From Drosophila pseudoobscura (taxonomy: Eukaryota; Arthropoda; Insecta; Diptera; Drosophilidae), in assembly GCF_009870125.1 (NCBI RefSeq), contig NC_046683.1, positions 11,160,001 to 11,224,000 on the forward strand: a stretch of DNA of 64,000 nt. Reading direction: 5' to 3'. Position numbers and translations under genes: made by a program. How positions within the stretch are numbered: the first letter of the stretch is position 1; each line of letters opens with the position of its first letter. Shown piece by piece: positions 49,988 through 60,810 of this stretch. Under the pieces are notes generated by a model. The model saw nothing but the letters and a program-made list of their open reading frames with translations, had not been told where the DNA came from and did no database searches.

Positions 49988-50331
49988 CTAATATATATCC
50001 TTAAACCTAACAACAACGAGATCATCTAGAGTCCACCCCGCGTAGCTCCTCCTTTGGTTGCCATAGGCAAAGTCCTTGTTGTCGATGGCCAGGTCGAAGG
50101 ATCTTGCAGGGGGTGCGCTTCTTTCCAGCTGGGATACGGTTCTGTCTGGCTGGGATTGGCTCGGTCTGTCTCGAATACCCCTCAGTAATGCTTGGATGGG
50201 ACTCCTTTTGGCGGGCCGAAGGTCCTCTGTGAAGGAAGATATATTTTAAAACATGTCCACAATCGTATACTGATCCACATACTCGTTTCGAAGCTGTAGC
50301 CCATCCTTTGATTCGGCGGCGTTCGGCTCAT
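49988..50331 (-). CDS. Unrecognised two-exon gene, 95 residues (right arm)
   Basis: Exon 1 50331-50283 (MSRTPPNQRMGYSFE...), intron 50282-50227 (56 bp, GTATGT donor, CCTTCACAG acceptor, phase 1), exon 2 50226-49988. The frame is continuous through the intron and ends ...VVVRFKDIY. The protein is basic, rich in Arg, Ser, Pro and Gln in the middle, with a more ordered-looking C-terminus (AGWTLDDLVVVRFKD). No membrane span or signal peptide. I do not recognise it. A second copy lies inverted in the left arm, cut at codon 6. A real spliced gene is supported by frame continuity and by retention of the same frame in both copies, though identical arms mean this is not independent evidence. Small basic X-linked ampliconic genes are often testis-expressed; that is inference. 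Confidence 0.6.
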
Positions 50332-50339
50332 GATGACGT

Positions 50340-50757
50340 GACGAAAGCCGAACGCCAGAGCCGAAGAGCCTGGGATCTAATCCAGAAAGTTCCCAGATTT
50401 CGCCTCGTGCAGCTCTCCTCCCTCTAAGATGGAAGGACCATTGCTGGTCAGATCTCTATCTGTAACCCCTTAGTGGGTAACGTTGATTGCCCTGACCTGC
50501 TCAGTAGGATTGGCTCGAGTACGCCTGCAAGGAGCCCATTTGTTGGGCTCTTCACCAGCAGAATGCGCTGCTGGGATGCGATTTAACTCTTGCCAGGGGG
50601 AAGGAGCCAACCGACGGTTTATTATAGACTTATTCCTATTTCCTGTATGCTTTGGTAGTTCTGTGTTTTTTGTTATTTTTAAGATAGAAATAAGTTAGTT
50701 AAGGACTATTTTGATTCCGTTGTCGAACAATAAAATAAATAAATAAATACTAATATG
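50340..50757 (+). mobile_element. Probable 3' end of a non-LTR retrotransposon
   Basis: A block absent from the left arm that ends in (AATAAA)-like AATAAAATAAATAAATAAAT, the usual tail of some fly LINEs (I/LOA type). It has no long frame, so it would be a 5'-truncated copy. Its first 40 bases (AGAGCCGAAGAGCCTGGGAT) are also found, slightly changed, at 53390, so the true 5' border is uncertain. Family not identified. Confidence 0.4.
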
Positions 50758-50999
50758 TTTGATTGGGAAAGAATTTTCTGGATCCTTGATGAGGGCTCCA
50801 TTAAGTCGGGTACATTTTTTGGATCACAGGAAGTCATCACATCGGGCCATGACCACATGGCTTGTTGTAGTCTGTCGTTGTCGTTAATTGCTCTACAACA
50901 AAAGTTAGAAAGAACTAATTTTCTCCAGCGGTTTTTGTTGTTGTCCAACAACAATCCTGCGACAAAAATTGCCGACTTTTTCATATTTTCTTTGGCTAT
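50758..50999 (+). repeat. Fragment of the ~125 bp repeat plus unique sequence
   Basis: GATCCTTGATGAGGGCTCC...GGATCACAGGAAGTC matches the arm repeat in direct orientation relative to the left arm. It is followed by TTGTTGTTGTCC-type sequence leading into the inverted satellite. Confidence 0.55.
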
Positions 51000-53375
51000 A
51001 TCTCGATAATTTATAGACCGATCTGTGCGAGGCATGTCTCTCCGTGATCGGGAGAGTCCTGCCAATCGACTGCCATCGGAAAAAAGGACATCCATTTTCT
51101 CGCGATTTTCGCAAAAAATCATGATGTAACCATCATTAAATTTTCAAAAAATCGGCCCCATTTTCGTAGTCGGGATTTTGATGCCAGTCGACAGTCTGAA
51201 CCCTCACTATCCTGGGAGAGTGGGTCCATCGCCGATCTGGCCCGATTTCTCTGAGATAGAGCCTTCCAAAGACTAGGATTTGCACTTCGTGAAAATACTG
51301 GTTTCTTCTGCACGCTATATCTCTGCTTTACGGAAGCCGATCTGTGCGCGGCATGTCGCGTTTTGATGCCGAACGACAGTCTGGATTCTCACGATCCTGG
51401 GAGAGTGAGTCCTTCGCCGATCTGGCCCGATTTTTCTGAGATAGAGCCGTCCAAAGACTAGGATTTGCACTTCGTGAAAATACTGGTTTCTTCTGTACGC
51501 TATATCTCTGCATTACGGAAGCCGATCTGTGCGAGGCATGTCTCTCCGTGATCGGGAGAGTCCTGCCAATCGACTGCCGTCGGAAAAAAGGACATCCATT
51601 TTCTCACGATTTTCGCAAAAAATCATGATGTAACCATCATTAAATTTTCAAAAAATCGGCCCCATTTTAGTAGTCGGGATTTTGATGCCGAATGACAGTC
51701 TGGACCCTCACGATCCTGGGAGAGTGGGTCCTTCACCGATCTGGCCCTATTTGTCTGAGATATAGCCTTCCGAAGACTTGGATTTGAATTTCGTTAAAAT
51801 ACTGGTATTTTCTGCACGCTATATCTCCGCTTTACGGAAGCCGATTTGTGCGCCGCATGTCTCTCCGTGATCGGGAGAGTCCTGCCAATCGACTGCCGTC
51901 GGAAGAAAGGACATCCATTTTCTCACGATTTTCGCAAAAAATCATGATGTAACCATCATTAAATTTTCAAAAAATCGGCCCCATTTTCGTAGTCGGGATT
52001 TTGATGCCAGTCGACAGTCTGGACCCTCACTATCCTGGGAGAGTGGGTCCTTCGCCGATCTGGCCCGATTTCTCTGAGATAGAGCCTTCCAAAGACTAAG
52101 ATTTGCACTTCGTGAAAATACTGGTTTCTTCTGCACGCTATATCTCTGCATTACGGAAGCCGATCTGTGCGAGGCATGTCTCTCCGTGATCGGGAGAGTC
52201 CTGCCAATCGACTGCCATCGGAAAAAAGGACATCCATTTTCTCGCGATTTTCGCAAAAAATCATGATGTAACCATCATTAAATTTTCAAAAAATCTGCCC
52301 CATTTTCGTAGTCGGGATTTTGATGCCATTCGACAGTCTGGACACTCACGATCCTGGGAGAGTAGGTCCTTCACCGATCTGGCCCGATTTCTTCGAGATA
52401 TAGCCTTCCAAAGACTAGGATTTGCATTTCGTTAAAATACTGGTATTTTCTGCACGCTATATCTCCGCTTTACGGAAGCCGATTTGTGCGCCGCATGTCT
52501 CTCCGTGATCGGGAGAGTCCTGCCAATCGACTGCCGTCGGAAGAAAGGACATCCATTTTCTCGCGATTTTCGCAAAAAATCATGATGTAACCATCATTAA
52601 ATTTTCAAAAAATCGGCCCCATTTTCGTAGTTGGGATTTTGATGCCAGTCGACAGTCTGGACCCTCACTATCCTGGGAGAGTGGGTCCATCGCCGATCTG
52701 GCCCGATTTCTCTGAGATAGAGCCTTCCAAAGACTAGGATTTGCACTTCGTGAAAATACTGGTTTCTTCTGCACACTATATCTCTGCTTTACGGAAGCCG
52801 ATCTGTGCGCGGCATGTCGCGTTTTGATGCCGAACGACAGTCTGAACCCTCACGATCCTGGGAGAGTGGGTCCTTCGCCGATCTGGCCCGATTTGTCTGA
52901 GATATAGCCTTCCGAAGACTTGGATTTGCATTTCGTTAAAATACTGGTATTTTCTGCACGCTATATCTCCGCTTTACGGAAGCCGATTTGTGCGCCGCAT
53001 GTCTCTCCGTGATCGGGAGAGTCCTGCCAATCGACTGCCGTCGGAAGAAAGGACATCCATTTTCTCACGATTTTCGCAAAATATCATGATGTAACCATCA
53101 TTAAATTTTCAAAAAATCTGCCCCATTTTCGTAGTCGGGATTTTGATGCCGAATGACAGTCTGGACCCTCACGATCCTGGGAGAGTGGGTCCTTCACCGA
53201 TCTGGCCCTATTTGTCTGAGATATAGCCTTCCGAAGACTTGGATTTGTATTTAGGGAAAATACTGGTATTTTCTGCACGCTAAATCTCTGATTTTCGGAA
53301 TCCGATCTGGGCGCGGCATGTCTCTGCGTGATTGGGAGAGTCCTGCCAATCGACTGCCATCGGAAAAAAGAACTT
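51000..53375 (-). repeat. Satellite array, right block (inverted relative to the left)
   Basis: The same satellite as 42.06-48.02 kb in opposite orientation: about seven long units (CCTGCCAATCGACTGC at ~51060, 51565, 51885, 52200, 52520, 53020 and 53340) and two short units (GTCGCGTTTTGATGCCGAAC at ~51357 and 52818). Copies differ more from one another than in the left block (CCATTTTCGTAGTCGGGATT; GACTGCCRTCGG). Confidence 0.93.
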
Positions 53376-54677
53376 TCAGAACCAGAGCCGAGGACCCTGG
53401 GATCTAATGCGTTAAGTTCGTTAGCGACATGTTCGCTGTATAAGCTGGCACCTCTACATATATACATTATATGTATAATGGTGTAAATGAATGTAGTGTC
53501 ATACGACCATAACTGGAGTTTCTACATACTTTTTACAGGAGTTCTACATGACAGCTACATGAAATGCTCCGCAGCGCCACTGTGAACAATTTCCGTTAAT
53601 TTTCAAGTGGAAAATTAAAACTTTTCCTTCAAATGAAACAAATTAGGCATCTGTTTATTGTAATAGTATCACAAATAAAATTCACTGCCAAAATAAGAAA
53701 ACAATTGCTTTTATTTTTATTTTTTGTATTTATTTTTTTAGAAAAATAATTCTTTAGCATTCTTTTTGTGGATGCAAACATCTCTTTTCTCGTTACTCGT
53801 TTTCTGCAAAGAGAAATTTTATAAAAAAAATCATTATAAAATCATTAAATATAGTATATTAGGTCGACTTAAGAACTATAAATACACAAAATCGTTCAAA
53901 TGCAAAATAGAATTCAAAAAATCTGAATGTAGTTAAATGCTATTTAAGTACGAAAATTAAAAAAAAAAAGTCAAAATCAAATAGTTATGTAATAATTTAA
54001 AACTATGCATATCTCTAATGTATGGAAAAACAATTTAGAGATGCGAGTGTCGTTGGACAACAGCTCGCAAAAGGAAGCTCAGCGACTGAGTTTCAAACTT
54101 CTGGCTAACCATATGAATAAAATGTATCAAAATACGTATAAAATTATTAAAAAAAACGTATGATATAATCTTCGAATAGTAAAAAAAAAACACTTATGCC
54201 GTTAGTGTGGTAGCGAGGGGGCCGGCCAGGCTGGGGTGGTATGTTGTTGGGGAATGCATTAATCGATGTTCGATGTGGAGCGACAATTGGTGTTAGTTTC
54301 GGGGGCAAGTATATATGGGGCGCTGGTTCGTATATGCTTGTGTGCGTGTGCCAGGGAACATTGATGTGTGCGTTTGAGTGTGTGTGTGTAGGGGGCGGGT
54401 GGGGCACAGTTGGTACTTCTCATGTGGAACCATAGAAGGACTGTGCGGGACCTCCAGTCACGTTCATCCTCCGCCTGGCAGCGAGCTTCCTTCAGCTGGA
54501 CCTCCTTACTCTCCTCTCCTCTCTTCCTCCAGTCCTACTCTTAGACCTACGACCTATTTACATCCCGTGGGATCCTTAGGGGCGACGTGGCAGCATTGCG
54601 TTGCTTGAGATTAACAGTTTCCATGTACGGCTAGAAAGTTACACTAGAGACAATCGATGTCCCGCAGAGGGAGTGCA
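53376..54677. other. AT-rich region and ec 3'UTR
   Basis: Starts with a 30 bp echo of the 50.35 kb element (AGAGCCGAGGACCCTGGGAT). Then comes AT-rich sequence with A- and T-runs and no gene seen. From about 54.15 kb it is probably the 3'UTR of ec, with GTGTGCGTGTG runs. A TTTACATGAGTTCTACATG-like word also occurs near 14100, so a small dispersed repeat is possible. Confidence 0.45.
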
Positions 54678-57600
54678 TCATCTGCGCTGGTTGAGCATCT
54701 GCAGATAGTACTCGCAGTTCGTGCAGTAGACGGCGGGCGCGATTACGTGGCGCTTGCGGCACAGATTGCACTCCACGGCCTTGGCCGAGGCCTTCACGAT
54801 GGCATTGTTGTAGACGCGGGTGGGTATGGCAGTGATGGCCGCCGGGGCCGAGCCGGGAGCTCCTGGGCTGGCCGACTCGGGCAGACCATTCTGCAGGGCC
54901 AGCTTCGTTTGGGGCGGCGGCGGTGGCGGTGGCAGGCAGTCGGCTTCGCCCTTGGTCCCTGGCTCGAAGCTGACCTTCTTCTGGGCAGGTTTTCCATTGG
55001 CAATAATCAGCTGTTGCGGCTGCTGTTGCTGCTGCTGTTGGGCTGGCAAGGGGTAGTAGGGTCCGCCGGGAGGCTGGTAGCCATGTGGCAGGGGCACTCG
55101 CTGATAAGGCGATGGCAGTGGCACCTGCTCGTTGGCCGCTGTCTGACCACTGCTGAAGTATCCCAGGCTCAGTTGCGGCGATGCCTGTTGGTGCTGCTGT
55201 TGCAGCTGTTGCTGGTGTTTCTGCAGTTGCACTGAGTAGCTTTGGGGCAGAAGATGGGCATGATGCAGTGGCCGGTGCATGCTGGTGTACTGGGAATCGA
55301 TCTGCTGCTGCTGCTGTTGCTGTTGCAGTTGCAAATGTTGCTGGTTGACGATGCCACTCATGCTAGTGCGATGCTGTTGCTGCTGTTGTTGCTGCTGGCG
55401 GTACATCTCCTGCTGCTGTTGCTGTTGTTGTTGCTGTTGCTGCTGCTGTTGCTGTTGTTGCTGCTGTTGCATTCTCTGCACGTATCGCTGCATGTCCGTT
55501 GCCGCTGGTCTTCCCAGCATGGGAGACGGCTGCTGTTGCTGCACTTGATGTTGCAGCTGCAATTGTTGCTGCTGCTGCTGTTGTCGGGGCTGTGGCTCCG
55601 TCTGCAGTCGGAGCATGTTTTGCTGCTGCTGCTGGATCATCTGGGCCGTTACCTTCTCGTTCGGGTGTTGTGCGGTGCGCAGGACGCGCTCCAGTATCGG
55701 GTTGGGTATGAAGTCATCGTCCTCTTCGTTGCCGGCGGTTGCCACAAGGATCACCTGGTCGCAGAACGACACGCTCTTCTTCTTCACCCGCTTTGGTGGG
55801 GCACCTACACCCCCACCCACCCCCACGCCCACACCCACACCAGCTCCTGCGCCAGCGGCGGCACTTTGGTTGAGCGTCTGCTGCACCATCGAGTTGAGGA
55901 GCTCCACCTCGCGGATCTCCTCGGCGATCTGGGACTGCGACATCTCGTACTTGGGCTTGGGCAGCATCAGCTGATGGGGCAGCTGGAGGGAGGCACGCAC
56001 TGGTCCCGCACAGTCCACCTCATCGGCGTCCAGCTTCGCCTGGCTGGGTAGGCCGTTCATCTGGGTGCGGGGCTGGGGCTGGGCCAGGAGCTCCTGCGAA
56101 GCGTACGACCGGATGGTGGCCGTCTGCTCGAACCGGTGCGCCAGATCGCGGACACTGCTGGGGGAGGAGGCCTCCAGCTTGCGCTGCATCGTGCGCAGGT
56201 CGGCGGCCTGCTTGGCCTGCAGCTCCTTCAGCCAAGTGGCGTCACCGCCGGCGCCTGCTCCCGCCTGCTCCTTGCGCAGCTTGAGCAGATGCTGGCGCTG
56301 CTGCAGCTGGGCCAGGATGCTGGTGGTGCCCTCGAGCGAGTCCAGCTGCTGTTGGCGCTGCTGCTTGTTGGCCGCCTCCAGCTGCTGCAGCTGGCTGAGC
56401 TGCTGGTTCAGCGGCTCCAGATCGAGCTCGGGTGGCGGCGGCGGCGGGAAGTCCTCGCTGGCCTGTCGCGAGTGGCAAACGGAGTGCGGGGGACTCGGGT
56501 ACGGGGGCAGCTCCATCGGCGGCGGCAGTGGCAGCTCCTCCTGGGCCATGCCCAGCATTTGCATGTCCTTGAGCGGGCTCTGTTCGGAGTGCACCTGGGC
56601 ACAGGTCGTGATGATGGTCTGGCAGGAGTCCTCGCTAATGGAGGTGTTCGAGCTCATGGCGGAGAGGTTCGACAGATTGGCCTCGTGGTGGAACTGTTGT
56701 TGCTGCTGCTGCTGCTGCTGGTGGGGCGTCAGGGCGGAGCTGGTCCGCATGGGCGGCGGCGGGGCCACCTTCGGAACGGGCATGGTCAGCTGGCGGCCGC
56801 TGCCGTGGAAGCTCTTGCGCATCAGCTTGCTGCGCTCCAGGTTGGGATTGGGATTGCTTCCGCTGCCGATGCCGTTGCCGCTGACGCTTCCTCCTCCCCC
56901 ATTGGCGCACGCCCCAGGGCCGGGATAGTCGAAGTGGCCCTCGGAGATGTAGCCGCTCATGGCCAAGGCGTGCTTGCCCAGACCCACGGCACTGTCGTCA
57001 ACGGAGCTGCCCAAGAGGGCAGCGGGCTGGGAGCAGGGATGGTGCAGGTGGTGGTGGTGGTGGTGGGCACTGGCCGGTGGTGCGGCGTCGTCCACGGCCT
57101 CGGTGAGATCGGGCATGGAGCGGTTCTTGCGCCGGATGAGGCCCCCCATGAGTAGCTTGCGCCGGATCTTGTGCTGCTTCTTGCCGCTCTTGTCCTTCTC
57201 CTTCTTCTCGTCCTTGTCCTCCTTGTGCTTCTTCAGGGTGTCCTTGGCGTTGACCAGCAGCGTCTCCGTCAGCGAGAACTCCCGCGTGAGCTTGTTCCGG
57301 TCCTCGCTCCGGCTGCGCTTCTCCTTCTCCTTGTCCTTGTCCTTATCCTTGCGCCCGAACAGCGAGCGGCTCTCCCGCTCCGGCTTCTGGCTGGCCGGAC
57401 TGCTGGCGACCACCTGCTGCTCGTACTCGATGGCATTGTCGTCCATGCCGACGGCGGAGGCGGCTGCGGCCAGGGCCTTCAGCGGGCTCTTCCGCTTGGG
57501 GAGCGTGGCGTAGATCTCGATGCTCTTGGACACGGCGCTGGGCATCTGCTGCTGCATCTGCATCTGCAGCTGCAGCTGGATCTGCTCCTTCTCCAGGGTG

Positions 57601-60600
57601 CGGTCCTTGCTGTTCTGGCGCACGTGCTTCACGCTGCTGGTGCTGCCCTCCCGCATGTGCTTCAGCTCGGGCATGGCCTCCGACTCGGCGCCCTTCTCCA
57701 CGAGGATGCGTCGGTGCAGGCTGCGGGCCCGCATCACGCACGTGTTGTGCTTCATCCGGGCAAAGGTCATCGTGTGGGGGTTGCTGTAGGGCGCGTCCAT
57801 GGCGGCCCGGGCCCGGCCGGCGGCCGCGTTGCACAGTACCAGGGCCGTCTCCAGGTCGTGCGACTCCTCCACGATTCTCGACTTCTCCAGCAGCTGGTCC
57901 GCCTCGTGGCAGAGCTTCTCGCAGTCCCCGGACAGGGCCATGCCATGCCCGACTCCTGCTCCTTGAACGCTTCCCGCCCCGGCCCCCATGCCCATGGCTG
58001 CCTCCGGTATCTTGGCCAGCTGTGGATTGAGGATGTGCTTGGGCGGGTACGAGTCCGTGGAGCTCAGCGAGAAGGAGTCGTAGCCGGGGTCGTACGGCAG
58101 GCCGTGGCGCGTGGGGCTCTGCGGCACTGCCGCCACACCCCGCTTGGCCACCATGTACAGGTAGGGATTGTCCAGGGTGGTGGAGCTGGCCGAGCTGGCG
58201 CTGTTCCGGTCCCCCGACCAGTTGCCGGAGTCCCGTCTCCGGGGCTGGTTCAGGTGCTCGGGCATGGTCAGGCCGTCGCTGGGCGGCGAGCTGCCGTTGG
58301 ACCCATTGGAGGCGTGCCCAGAGCTCGACTCCGCGCTGTGGCTGCGCTGCAGCTGGAGGTGCTGCCGGCGCGCCAGCTGGGCGCTGAGCATCGCCTCGAT
58401 GGGCTTTCGATTGAGGAAGCCACCGTCCTTGTCGGCACTGGATGGTGGCGCAGATCCGGGGCCGGCGCCGCCATTGATCTTGTCCTGGATGACGCTGAGG
58501 TTCTGGTACTGGGCACTCAGCACGTGCTCGACGGTCTTGCGGCTGATGTAGGCATCCGTCTCATCGGTGCCGGCCCCGTTCGACATGGGTATGGGCATGG
58601 CCATCGGCATCGGCATGGGCATGGGCATGGGGAAGATGTTCTTCTGGATGACACTCAGGTTCTGGTAGTCGTTGGTGGGCGTGCGCAGGGGCGTGGGCGT
58701 AATGGCGCGTCGGGTGCTGCCCAGGCAGGGCTTCTCCGGACTGGGGGTCACCGCCCGGCGCACCACCGAAGAGGCCAGTCCCGCGGCAGTGATGGAGGCG
58801 GCCGGGGACGGCAGAGATCCTGTGATGGATAGCTGCTCCATGCCCGCCGCGGAGCTGGGGGGCTGGGGCACCGCGTAGAGCAGCAGCAGGGGCTGGTAGC
58901 GGCCGCGACTGCACTTGTCCACCACCCCCTCCCAGCTGGGACCCACCTCCTTGACGTTGGCGTCGTCGAAGTACACCCACACCTTCAGCTTCGTGTGGAA
59001 GAAGAAGGTGGTGTAGTGCTTGCCGTAGTAGGAGACGATCCCCACCAGCTCGTGCTGCGCCTGCTGGGCCCAGCGCTGCTCGCTGACCTGATGGAAGACG
59101 TCGGCCAGCCGCAGGCTCGTCCCGACGGCCTTCAGCACGGCATGGACCTGGTCGGCCGCGGGTCTTTCCGAGTCCCAAACGATGCCAATGGAGACGACAT
59201 CGGGCCGGTTGAGCAGGGCCCGGCGTATCCCAATCTTGGCTCCACAGGTGTTCTACGGATGCGCAAAAAAGACAGAACGGATGAGCTGCTGTGCGTCACG
59301 GCAGGGGTTTCGGTGTGGTGGGGTCTACTTACCGGACAGTCGCGTATGTCCCCCATGTTGCCGGCAGCCCTCAGCAGCTGGCCGAAGCTCAGCTGCTGGT
59401 GGCTCTGCATGGCCAGGCTCTTCTGCGAGGTAAGGGCCGAGGCGGACACGTAGTGCACCATCTGAGGGGGATACCGAACAAAGAATATAGAATAGTCAGA
59501 GCCGAGCAGAACAGTAGTCAGAGGTGGTGTGGCTTTGGTTATGGTCAAGGCGGAAGTGCGACTCCCACAGTCGCTGCGGCACGTGCTGACGTAAGCCCCA
59601 GATCGCAGCTCGATCAGTGATCTGCCCCTTTTAAGGGTCGGTTCTACGTTGGTGTCTATCTGCCCCGTCAGCCAGTCAGTAGCTCTCGGAAACTGGTTCA
59701 GCGGCTTTTCAAGCTCATTTCTGCATCTGCATGGCGCAAACCCGTTTGCTGCCATCACCCAAGATCACCCAAGATCAACTGCGATCGGTTAACAGTTACT
59801 CATGTGGCAGACGGTGCAAGTGCTGCAGGTGTTCCAATGCTGAGGCCCACGTCAGAGTTCTGGCTGTGATTCGATCACTGATCGCGATGCCCCGATCGCT
59901 GGGGGCAGCACCAATCGGTGGAGTAGGAAAGAGACTAGACCGTTAGCCCGCCTGCCACCTGCACACCTGTGCGGTAGTTCAAGCAACTCACCTGCGTGAA
60001 AGGAAGCTGCTCGGAGTTGGCCCCGCACTTGCAGACGCTCTGCTCGATGACGCGCATGGCGAAACGCCGGTGGGCGATGCAGGCACTCGACTCGCACGAG
60101 TCGCCATCGTCCGAGGAGATGTGAGAGTGGACGCGGTGCAGCAGCAGCTCGAAGCACTCGGCCGCGTCGCCCAGGCACCCCAAGGGGAACCGTCGCCCAG
60201 CCAAGGGTCCACTGGCCAGGGCCCGCCTCAGCGGTTCCGGGCAGAGGGCGGGCTCCGAGCTGGTCTGCAGCTGCTGGAAGAGTTCCTGTTTTGGGAGAGA
60301 CGAGAGTACGATTATAGACGGGCTCAAGGCGGATCAATTGGTCTATCGACGAGGCATTGCTAGGGCGTTTCTAATCTAATCCTAGGCTATTCCTGGACTT
60401 ACAATGACCGCACTGATGCAGCGATCTCTCTCCGCTGTTCCATTTCCGATGTTGTTGCTGTTGTTGTTGTTGTTGTAGCCCATCACCGCCAGCTCCACGC
60501 TGCTGGCCACCTTGGCCAGGGCACTCACCGACGCCTTCTGCTTGCTCTGGCGCGTGAGGGTGGCCGCCTTGTGGGCTCCACCCTCGCCACCCGCCTCCAT

Positions 60601-60810
60601 CATCATCAGCTTCCGGGGACTGCTGCGCGGCAGGGTGCCATTGTTGCTGATCAGCTGATTCAGCTGCTGGTGCTGCAGGGGCGCTGCTGAGGGCGATGCC
60701 GGCAGGGGGGCTCCTTGGCCGTGGCTGTGGCTCGGTGGGGCTGCTCCCGAGCATCCTCCCTGCGCCACCACATTCGTGGGCTCCTTTCGCTTGTACCGAA
60801 ACTTGATCAT
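54678..60810 (-). CDS. ec: Echinus, USP53/54-type ubiquitin-protease-like protein
   Basis: Exons 60810-60403, 60285-59992, 59461-59333 and 59252-54678, all phase 0, encode about 1801 residues. Residues ~130-420 match USP53/54: DDAAECFE-type helix ([20 protein letters not shown]), CxxxxC and CKCG zinc knuckle region, [24 protein letters not shown] and the His box [12 protein letters not shown]...[13 protein letters not shown] (His356). The first ~128 residues are low complexity and do not hold the Cys box with GQNSCFLN-type sequence, so the catalytic Cys is missing from this form. The long tail has His, Gln and Asn runs, a poly-Q region (about 55.28-55.48 kb) and ends with CNLC...CTNC, a possible zinc ribbon. 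ec is needed for pruning of interommatidial cells in the fly eye. Confidence 0.93.

Larger units (their letters stand above)
48021..50315. repeat. Palindrome with identical outer arms
   Basis: The outer arms 48021-48657 and 49679-50315 appear identical by eye, symmetric about 49168. Inside them lie related but diverged inverted sequences, including GGGATACCAGGCGAACAGAA (49134) against its complement near 49330. The symmetry of that pair is shifted by about 64 bases, consistent with one extra ~125 bp repeat copy in the left arm. The centre (about 49.02-49.44 kb) has ACAACAACA and GTTGTTGTTG runs that also pair. It resembles foldback-type elements or ampliconic X palindromes. No transposase frame seen. 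Confidence 0.85.

Noticed and set aside
42062-53375. Calling the whole block a Galileo or Foldback transposon
   Set aside because: Arms with tandem repeats fit, but I see no matching termini, no target-site duplication and no transposase. Left as a hypothesis in the findings.
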